Positions 6,817-12,301 of a stretch of 12,301 nt of DNA are shown piece by piece. This DNA is from DATKWS01 sp035529435 (GTDB lineage: Bacteria > Krumholzibacteriota > Krumholzibacteriia > Krumholzibacteriales > Krumholzibacteriaceae): the NCBI GenBank assembly GCA_035529435.1, contig DATKWS010000029.1, positions 1-12,301 of the forward strand. The letters are read 5' to 3'. The position numbers were made by a program, and so were the translations under genes. Below the pieces are notes generated by a model that saw nothing but the letters and a program-made list of their open reading frames with translations, had not been told where the DNA came from and made no database searches. Position 1 is the first letter of the stretch. Every line of letters starts with the position of its first letter.

Positions 6817-8566
6817 GGAGAATCACTCCCCGGCCGCTCCTGCCGTCCACCTTGACGATCAACGGGACCGCGAGCCCGACATGCCGGACGAACTGCCCCT
6901 CGGATACGGCACGTTGCATCATGAGCCACTCCCAGTCGATACGATACTCGCCCCCGTGGGGTATTGAAAAGTAGAATATCTTGAAGCTCGTCACGTTGTG
7001 AAAAAAGTGAGATCCCTGGCTCATCGTAACGTTGAGATTCGGCAGCGACGCTTCGACGATTACCTTCGCCCCCGAGATCTGCCCGAAGTTGACGGGTATG
7101 CCGCCGAGGGGATCGGTTGTTCCCCATCGCCCGAATCCTATCAGGACGTATGGAGTGCGCGCGTCGACGAGCGTGCGGTTGAATGTATCGAGCTCAGCGG
7201 CGATGCGGCGTGATTCCTTCACATCGAACCGTTCCGGATCGACGAAGACCACGTCCCTGATCGTGTCCAGTGTTCCGTTTCCGAGGACCGTCTCGGAGGA
7301 GAGGAGAACACGTTCCCCGGCGAGCTCCTCGCGCGGTACCGTCACCTCGGCCTGCGATACGACCATGGGGCGTACCTGCAGGAATCCGAACTCCGCCGGG
7401 GTGCAGCGCTTCCGGTCGAACCGCACGGCGAATTCGATCTCGACCATCGTTCCGAGCGTTTCCTCGCATACGCCCTTGAGTGTCTTGAGCAGCTCGTTGA
7501 GCGGCAACAATCCGTCCTTCAGGATGGGAGCGAAGTCGATGACCCGTGGACCCTTCTCGGCCGTGCCGCTCGTGATCCGGTCGTCCCGGGGGAGGTACGT
7601 CGATGCGATGAAACGGAGGGTCCCGTCGTATTCCCCGTCAACGAGATCGTACTGCGCCATGTACTCGGTTTCCTTGATGGGGTCGTACGCGGCAGGCTTG
7701 CCCATGTTGATCGCCCAGAAGACCGTCTGGGTTGATTTCAGGAGATCGCCGGTCGATTTGAACGGCGGGTTTGCGCGCGGGTAGGCGGGCGAGTAGGACC
7801 ACGAAACACCGTCGTCGACGATCGTCCGTCCGAGACCGAGCGCGAGCTCGACCACCCCGTCTTCGGGGATTGCGTGTCCCGTCGGGTAGAAGTTGTACGA
7901 GCGCATGACACCCGAGATGTGTGGATAGAAACGGTTTCCGCTCCGTGATCCCACCACCTCCTGGATGATCACCGCCATCTTCTCGTCTCTCGTCACGTGG
8001 TGCGTCACCTTCATGTAGTTACGCGCCACCGAGAAAAATGTGGACGCGTAGACGAATTTGACCGCCTCGATCAGCTTGTGGAACCGCGTGTCCGCGTCCG
8101 GTTGGTTGTTCGGTACCATCTTGGTCGCGTAGACGCTGGCGAACGGTTCGAACATGGCATCCTCGAGCAGGCTCGAGGAGCGTACGGCGAGGGGGGTATG
8201 TACCTGCTCGACGAGGGCCCGCAGGTCGCCGACGAGCTGAACGGGTAGATCCGCGCGCTGAAATGCATGTGCCACGAGGTCGTCGCGCTCGCCGGAGTAG
8301 GCGATCTCGTAGAGATCATTCTGCCTCATGAACAGGTCGAAGAGTTCGGTGGTAATGACGGTGAGGGTCGGGATGTTGATCGCGATCGCCGGCGCGAAGG
8401 TTTCCTTGAGCTTCGATTCGAGGGCGCCCTTCATCCGCGCAAGCCCGTGGGCCTTGCCGCCGAGATTTCCCGCACCGATATAAGTGAACCGGTCCGCCCC
8501 GCTTAAGAAGTCGCGATCGAACCGGGTCAGCGAGGTGTGATGCGGATTGTACGATCTCCTCCTCAT
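6809..8566 (-). CDS. PPDK_N (PEP/pyruvate-binding) ATP-grasp protein, 585 aa
   Basis: This is a shorter paralogue of the core of the downstream fusion protein. It has LGGKAHGL (35-42), VRSSSLLED (128-136), VIIQEVVGSRSG (199-210), SGV (218-220), LGLGRTIVD (243-251), VEIEF (375-379) and LQVRP (396-400). It then has the same unusual C-terminal signatures, IGFGRWGT (476-483) and QGSHFFHN (517-524). It lacks the GAF and nucleotidyltransferase domains and, like its partner, has no phosphohistidine or PEP-barrel domain. ATP-grasp activity is likely because the glycine-rich, Glu and Q-x-R-P elements remain; the phosphoryl acceptor is unknown. The ATG at 8566-8564 follows AGGGGAG with 6-nt spacing. 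It lies 140 bp after the GDH gene on the same strand and overlaps the next gene by 8 nt (ATGAATAA), which suggests coupled translation and perhaps a heteromeric complex of the two proteins. Confidence 0.88.
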   Translation of the reverse strand: MRRRSYNPHHTSLTRFDRDFLSGADRFTYIGAGNLGGKAHGLARMKGALESKLKETFAPAIAINIPTLTVITTELFDLFMRQNDLYEIAYSGERDDLVAHAFQRADLPVQLVGDLRALVEQVHTPLAVRSSSLLEDAMFEPFASVYATKMVPNNQPDADTRFHKLIEAVKFVYASTFFSVARNYMKVTHHVTRDEKMAVIIQEVVGSRSGNRFYPHISGVMRSYNFYPTGHAIPEDGVVELALGLGRTIVDDGVSWSYSPAYPRANPPFKSTGDLLKSTQTVFWAINMGKPAAYDPIKETEYMAQYDLVDGEYDGTLRFIASTYLPRDDRITSGTAEKGPRVIDFAPILKDGLLPLNELLKTLKGVCEETLGTMVEIEFAVRFDRKRCTPAEFGFLQVRPMVVSQAEVTVPREELAGERVLLSSETVLGNGTLDTIRDVVFVDPERFDVKESRRIAAELDTFNRTLVDARTPYVLIGFGRWGTTDPLGGIPVNFGQISGAKVIVEASLPNLNVTMSQGSHFFHNVTSFKIFYFSIPHGGEYRIDWEWLMMQRAVSEGQFVRHVGLAVPLIVKVDGRSGRGVILHE

Positions 8567-8706
8567 CTGGCGCTCCCCTGTCTCCGGGTGCCGGGACGTT
8601 CATCTGGCCGGATAAAACCACGTCCGGCGCACGGTCGAAGCACCGGCGCGCCCGGTGGTCCGACTCATTCGAACCATACGGTGCAGCGGGATGAGCGACG
8701 GGTCTC
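8567..8706. other. 140-bp spacer with two hairpins
   Basis: The gap between GDH and the first ATP-grasp gene holds two short inverted repeats: CACCGG/CCGGTG (8641-8646 and 8652-8657, 5-nt loop) and GCCGGA/TCCGGC (8607-8612 and 8623-8628, 10-nt loop). Neither is followed by a T-run on the minus strand, so a strong intrinsic terminator is not supported and read-through from the GDH gene is plausible. I could not identify a separate promoter. The hairpins might attenuate transcription or set RNA stability. Confidence 0.4.
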
Positions 8707-9993
8707 CTACACCCAGCCGCGATCCCTGCACGCCCGGGCGACGCGCCCGACAGCGATCACATACGCAGCGTCCCGCGTGTAGAGTTTCCGTTTCTTCGCC
8801 AGCTCACTGACGGCGGTGAAGGCGGATGTCATTTTGGTATCGAGCTTGCCGAGCACTTCGTCCTTTTCCCAGAAGTAGTTCATGTTGCTCTGCACCTGCT
8901 CGAAGTAGCTGCACGTAACGCCGCCGGCGTTTGCGAGCAGATCGGGAATCATGAAGATACCGCGTTCCGCGATCATCGCGTCGGCGTCCGGTGTCGTCGG
9001 TCCGTTCGCGCCCTCGGCGATGATCTTGACCCGGTTGCTGATTTTCTCGACGTTCTTTTTCATTATCTGGTTTTCCAGCGCCGCGGGGATCAGGATGTCG
9101 ACATCCTGCTCGATCCAGGCCTCGCCGGGGAGAACCTCGTAGCCGAGGTCCCTGGCCTTTGCCTTGTCGATTCCGCCGAAACGGTCGGTGATGCCGCGCA
9201 GGGCGGTGAGGTCGACGCCGTCCTTCTTCCTGAAGCAGTACGAGGTCTGGTCCTTCTGATCCCAGCATGATACGCAGATCACCGTTCCCCAGATCTGCTG
9301 GTAGAGATCGATCGCGTACTGCGCCACGTTGCCGAAGCCCTGCACACTAGCCGTCGTATCGCCCGGAGGAATGTCGAGCGCCTTGAGCGCTTCGCGCACC
9401 GTGAAGATCACGCCGTAGCCGGTGGCCTCGGTGCGGCCGAGCGAGCCTCCCATGCCGACCGGTTTGCCGGTGATGAAGCCGGGGAACTTCTGTCCGTGGA
9501 TCGTCTCGAACTCGTCGAGCATCCAGAGCATATGCTGAGCGCTCGTCATCACATCGGGGGCGGGAACATCGTTCAGCGGTCCCATATCCCTCGCGAGCTG
9601 CCTCACCCAGCCGCGGCATATCTGTTCCTGCTCGTGCATGCTGAGGTTGTGTGGGTCGCAGACGACTCCCCCCTTGGCGCCGCCGAGTGGGATATCGACG
9701 ACGGCTGTTTTCCAGGTCATCCACATGGCCAGCGCACGCACGGTATCGATCGTTTCCATCGGATGGAAGCGGATGCCACCCTTGGCCGGACCGCGCGCGT
9801 CATTGTGCTGCACCCTGAATCCCCTGAATATCTGTATCTTCCCGTCGTCCATTCTGACGGGAATGCTCACATGATACTCCCGCATGTTGTACCGCAGTAA
9901 CTCCCGCGTCGCGTTATCGAGGTCGAGGAGATCGGCGACCCTGTCGAACTGTGATTGAGCCATTTCGAATGCATTATAAGATTTATCCGCCAT
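8707..9993 (-). CDS. gdhA: glutamate dehydrogenase (Glu/Leu/Phe/Val dehydrogenase family)
   Basis: The 428-residue length and motifs fit hexameric glutamate dehydrogenase, which interconverts glutamate and 2-oxoglutarate plus ammonia with NAD(P). Substrate and catalytic residues are all present: K71 in AKGGIRFHP, K95 in MTWKTA, K107 in LGGAKGGV, D147 in DVPAPDV and S362 in NAGGVTCSYFE. They match the Lys/Lys/Lys/Asp/Ser set known from clostridial GDH. K71 together with S362 favours glutamate over leucine as substrate. The Rossmann domain has G219-F-G-N-V-A224. The next strand ends in VSCWDQKDQ (241-248), where most relatives have VSDS, followed by a loop about six residues longer than usual. 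Cofactor preference therefore cannot be assigned. The symbol is generic. AAAGGA lies 8 nt before the ATG, and a good promoter lies upstream. It appears to lead the unit that contains the two ATP-grasp proteins. Confidence 0.95.
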   Translation of the reverse strand: MADKSYNAFEMAQSQFDRVADLLDLDNATRELLRYNMREYHVSIPVRMDDGKIQIFRGFRVQHNDARGPAKGGIRFHPMETIDTVRALAMWMTWKTAVVDIPLGGAKGGVVCDPHNLSMHEQEQICRGWVRQLARDMGPLNDVPAPDVMTSAQHMLWMLDEFETIHGQKFPGFITGKPVGMGGSLGRTEATGYGVIFTVREALKALDIPPGDTTASVQGFGNVAQYAIDLYQQIWGTVICVSCWDQKDQTSYCFRKKDGVDLTALRGITDRFGGIDKAKARDLGYEVLPGEAWIEQDVDILIPAALENQIMKKNVEKISNRVKIIAEGANGPTTPDADAMIAERGIFMIPDLLANAGGVTCSYFEQVQSNMNYFWEKDEVLGKLDTKMTSAFTAVSELAKKRKLYTRDAAYVIAVGRVARACRDRGWV

Positions 9994-10008
9994 GCTTTTT
10001 GTCCTTTC

Positions 10009-10024
10009 TTGAAGAAGGCTTCAA
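10009..10024 (-). promoter_or_regulatory. leader stem-loop next to the GDH ribosome site
   Basis: TTGAAG (10009-10014) pairs perfectly with CTTCAA (10019-10024) around a 4-nt loop. It lies one base from the AAAGGA ribosome site (10002-10007). With the predicted start near 10029, the hairpin would sit at the very 5' end of the transcript. It could protect the mRNA or influence ribosome access. Confidence 0.35.
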
Positions 10025-10035
10025 CGTGTCCAGGA

Positions 10036-10064
10036 AACATAAGGCCTGGTAACACAAAAGTCAA
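10036..10064 (-). promoter_or_regulatory. predicted sigma-70-type promoter of the GDH unit
   Basis: On the minus strand TTGACT (10064-10059) is followed after exactly 17 bp by TATGTT (10041-10036). The -35 matches consensus at 5 of 6 positions and the -10 at 4 of 6. Transcription would begin near 10029, leaving a leader of about 35 nt. An AT-rich stretch at 10075-10116 lies just upstream and could act as an UP-like element. Confidence 0.5.
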
Positions 10065-10202
10065 GCGAGCCCAATCCATTATAATTCAACTAGATACAAA
10101 ATATTTATAATTATATCGCGTTTACCGGGGGGCTGCCGCCGACGGAACGCGATTCAGCACGATACCGGACCTCGACGATGCCGCCCCGAACGTTGTCCCT
10201 CG

Positions 10203-10231
10203 TTGATTTACAATAAATTATGTTATAGTAT
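10203..10231 (+). promoter_or_regulatory. possible promoter of the C1A protease
   Basis: TTGATT (10203-10208) and TAGTAT (10226-10231) are 17 bp apart. A better -10, TATAGT (10224-10229), would give 15-bp spacing. The elements are weak but lie in an AT-rich patch about 55-85 bp before the ATG. Confidence 0.35.
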
Positions 10232-10287
10232 CGGACCGGTATGGTTAGCGTTCACTCGTGGCCAGCTCGTTTCTCAGGGAGGGATAC

Positions 10288-12301
10288 ATGTCGCTGAATA
10301 GGCCGTTCCTGAATATCATCTGCGCCCTGAGCGCCGTCGTTCTTCTATCCGGGGCGATTGCGGCACAGGGTCTCGTCAAGGCTCCGAAGCCCGTCTACGA
10401 TCGTCCGGTCGAGAATTTCGGCGTCCAACCGCCCCCGATGGACCTGAGCCACCTGCGGGCGGCGCCGTTCCTGCAGGGAGCGCTTCAACCCGCGTCGTGG
10501 GACTGGCGCGCGCTGGGCGGCGTGACCTCGGTCAAGAACCAGAATCCGTACGGAACGTGCTGGGCGTTCGGATCGATAGGCGACCTCGAGTCCAAGGTCC
10601 TGATCACCGAATCGTATGCCCCCGACTATTCGGAATTGAATGCCGTCGCGTGCAACTACCATGGAACGGACTGCAACAGCGGCGGCTGGAGCGCGTACAT
10701 CATCAATTACTGGACGATCGTGGGATCGGTCGATGAACCGTGCAACCCGTATCCCGGTGACTGCCCGGCGCCCACGTGCATCAATCCGGCGTGTACATTC
10801 GATAAGACCGTCACCGAGTGGCGCGAGATCCCGAACGATGTCGCCGCCATAAAGAACGCCGTGATGACGTACGGTCCCGTGTGGACGTGTCTGTACGCGA
10901 GCTTCCCCGGCTTCGGTTCGTACAACGGCACGTATTGCGTCACCTATTTCGGCATGGAGGAGATCAACCATGTCGTTCTGATCGTCGGTTGGGACGACGC
11001 CATGTGCGGCGGGAACGGCGGCTGGATCTGCAAAAATTCGTGGGGAACGGGTTGGGGCGACAACGGCTACTTCTATATCCGGTACGGCAGCGCGCGGGTC
11101 GGCGAGTACTCCAGCGTGATTGCCGGTTACAAGGACTACGATCCGAGTGAAACGGTCTATCACTGGGACGAGCTGGGATGGATGTCATCAGTCGGGTACG
11201 GCGACGGCGACGATTGGGCCTTCGTCGAGGTCACGCCGCCCGATGTCTGCTTAGACGGATGTGGATACTTGAAATCCGTCGAATTCTGGGCCGTGTCGGC
11301 GCCGACAACCTATACGATTTACGTGTACGACAATTTTTCGGGCGGCGCCCTGGCCGATATGCTCGCAGGACCCGTCGGCGGCTCGGTGTCGGACGCCGGG
11401 TATTACACGATCGATCTCGGCACGTCGATACTGATCGGTGCCGCGGATCCGATATACATCGTCGTCGAGTTCAATACCGGTTCGTATTCGTATCCGATCC
11501 CGTATGATGACACGGGGCCCATGGAGAGGAACAAGAGCTACGTGAGCGATAACGGTACGACATGGAACGCACTCGACAACGGAGCTTACGGTTTCGGGGA
11601 TGTTGGTATTCGGGGCCGGACGGGTCCCTACTTCCCGCCGGATTACTGCTCGAGGGAGGGTGATCCGGCATTCTACGTCGATTTCGGCGAGGACACCCGA
11701 GATATGATTGCCGGCGAGACGTTCTGCTGGACCGTCGGTCCCTGCAATTTCGGGTTCGTATCGGCGACCTGCCCCGATGCCGACACCTTCTGCGTCGGCG
11801 CGCAGGATACACGCGGCTGGACGATCACGGCCGATCCCCCGTTGTGGAATTGCGTCGTTCTCGACCCGGGATACCTCTGGTGGCAGGACATCTGCATCAC
11901 CGTTCCGTGCGACGCCCTTCCCAGCGACCACGACACCCTGATCATGTGGATGAGCTGGTGCGCCGCTATGGACTTCTGCGTAGACTGTGAGGATCTCTGC
12001 GAGGATCCGAACATGTACAGCGGCAATCCGTACTACAGCGCGGACGAGGTGATCATCCACATCGTCCCGTCGCCGCCCGCACTCTACATCCTGCAGGACA
12101 GCCTGTATGTCGTGGAGAAGGGCCAGACGGCCGCGTACGTTCCGTTCACGATCTGTAACGGTGACGCCTGTGCCGATCCGACGGCGTACGGATACGTGAT
12201 CACCAGCACGGGCCACGTCGGCGCCGGCTTCCCGCAGGGCGGCACGACCCCGCCCGTGGACGGCGGCGAGTGCGGCGATGTCTACGGCGTCGTGGATGCG
12301 G
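10288..12301 (+). CDS. secreted papain-family (C1A) protease with lectin-like domain, partial
   Basis: The frame from ATG 10288 (AGGGAGGG just upstream) stays open to the window edge, so at least 671 residues are encoded and the C-terminus is missing. Residues 1-27 form a signal peptide (Arg, then ALSAVVLLSGAIAAQ) with probable cleavage near AIA-A or AAQ. A short pro-region follows without a recognisable I29 inhibitor. The C1A domain spans about 69-285 and has the oxyanion Q85, catalytic C91 (GTCWAFG), H228 (INHVVLIVGW) and N250 (KNSWGTGWG). Residues about 290-448 resemble the lectin-like domain often found after bacterial C1A peptidases (LGWMSSVGYG, YPIPYDD, then SYVSDNGTTW). Residues 452-595 are Cys-rich, with 12 Cys between 454 and 571, and look like an extracellular beta-sandwich. 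A further module begins near 605. The enzyme should be exported and may be surface-attached through the missing C-terminus. It likely acts in extracellular protein degradation. Confidence 0.92.
   Translation, partial: MSLNRPFLNIICALSAVVLLSGAIAAQGLVKAPKPVYDRPVENFGVQPPPMDLSHLRAAPFLQGALQPASWDWRALGGVTSVKNQNPYGTCWAFGSIGDLESKVLITESYAPDYSELNAVACNYHGTDCNSGGWSAYIINYWTIVGSVDEPCNPYPGDCPAPTCINPACTFDKTVTEWREIPNDVAAIKNAVMTYGPVWTCLYASFPGFGSYNGTYCVTYFGMEEINHVVLIVGWDDAMCGGNGGWICKNSWGTGWGDNGYFYIRYGSARVGEYSSVIAGYKDYDPSETVYHWDELGWMSSVGYGDGDDWAFVEVTPPDVCLDGCGYLKSVEFWAVSAPTTYTIYVYDNFSGGALADMLAGPVGGSVSDAGYYTIDLGTSILIGAADPIYIVVEFNTGSYSYPIPYDDTGPMERNKSYVSDNGTTWNALDNGAYGFGDVGIRGRTGPYFPPDYCSREGDPAFYVDFGEDTRDMIAGETFCWTVGPCNFGFVSATCPDADTFCVGAQDTRGWTITADPPLWNCVVLDPGYLWWQDICITVPCDALPSDHDTLIMWMSWCAAMDFCVDCEDLCEDPNMYSGNPYYSADEVIIHIVPSPPALYILQDSLYVVEKGQTAAYVPFTICNGDACADPTAYGYVITSTGHVGAGFPQGGTTPPVDGGECGDVYGVVDA

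Larger units (their letters stand above)
9994..10287. other. divergent intergenic region, 294 bp
   Basis: This spacer holds the GDH leader and promoter on one side and the protease promoter and ribosome site on the other. The middle has an AT-rich patch (10075-10116) with the 10-bp palindrome TATAATTATA (10106-10115), followed by a GC-rich stretch (10117-10200) in which I see no ORF, RNA gene or clear operator. Confidence 0.6.

Noticed and set aside
8607..8657. Intrinsic terminator after the GDH gene
   Set aside because: The two hairpins there have 6-bp stems and no T-run on the minus strand.
10345..11163. 272-residue minus-strand ORF
   Set aside because: It is antisense to the C1A catalytic domain, where Gln, Cys, His and Asn motifs prove the plus-strand frame.
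11251..12216. 321-residue minus-strand ORF
   Set aside because: It mirrors the protease lectin-like and Cys-rich coding region; Arg/Val-rich translation is typical of an antisense frame.

Overview
The window (12,301 bases, GC-rich with short AT-rich intergenic patches) looks like chromosomal DNA of a Gram-negative, probably uncultured bacterium. The mix of a contractile-tail-like module, GAF/ATP-grasp PEP-synthase-like proteins and a large secreted C1A protease with Cys-rich repeats reminds me of FCB-group or Krumholzibacteriota/Eisenbacteria-type genomes. That placement is an impression, not a result.

Layout. (1) 1-1301, plus strand: the 3' end of an operon of contractile-injection or phage-tail type. 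It holds the C-terminus of a baseplate-like protein, a 228-residue tail-protein-like ORF and a DUF4280 PAAR-like spike-tip protein. (2) 1355-2521, minus strand: an unrecognised 388-residue protein convergent with the tail module. (3) 2522-2805: a divergent, AT-rich regulatory spacer. (4) 2806-3654, plus: a calcineurin-fold metallophosphoesterase that begins at a TTG codon. (5) 9993 to 3658, minus: a likely transcription unit of glutamate dehydrogenase, a 585-residue PPDK_N-type ATP-grasp protein and a 1052-residue GAF / ATP-grasp / nucleotidyltransferase fusion. The last two genes overlap by 8 nt. (6) 9994-10287: a divergent promoter region. (7) 10288 to the window end, plus: a secreted papain-family protease with a lectin-like domain and Cys-rich modules, cut by the window edge.

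How the genes may work together. The tail genes are the end of a separate machine. The central minus-strand unit joins amino-acid nitrogen metabolism (GDH) to two paralogous proteins that keep the ATP-binding half of PEP synthase/PPDK but have neither the phosphohistidine nor the PEP-binding barrel domain. One of them adds a GAF sensor and a minimal nucleotidyltransferase domain with an intact GS...DxD...D set. This points to a small-molecule-responsive phosphoryl- or nucleotidyl-transfer module beside GDH, which is the most interesting unexplained system here. Its chemistry cannot be read from sequence alone. No tRNA, rRNA, CRISPR array, insertion sequence or integrase was seen.
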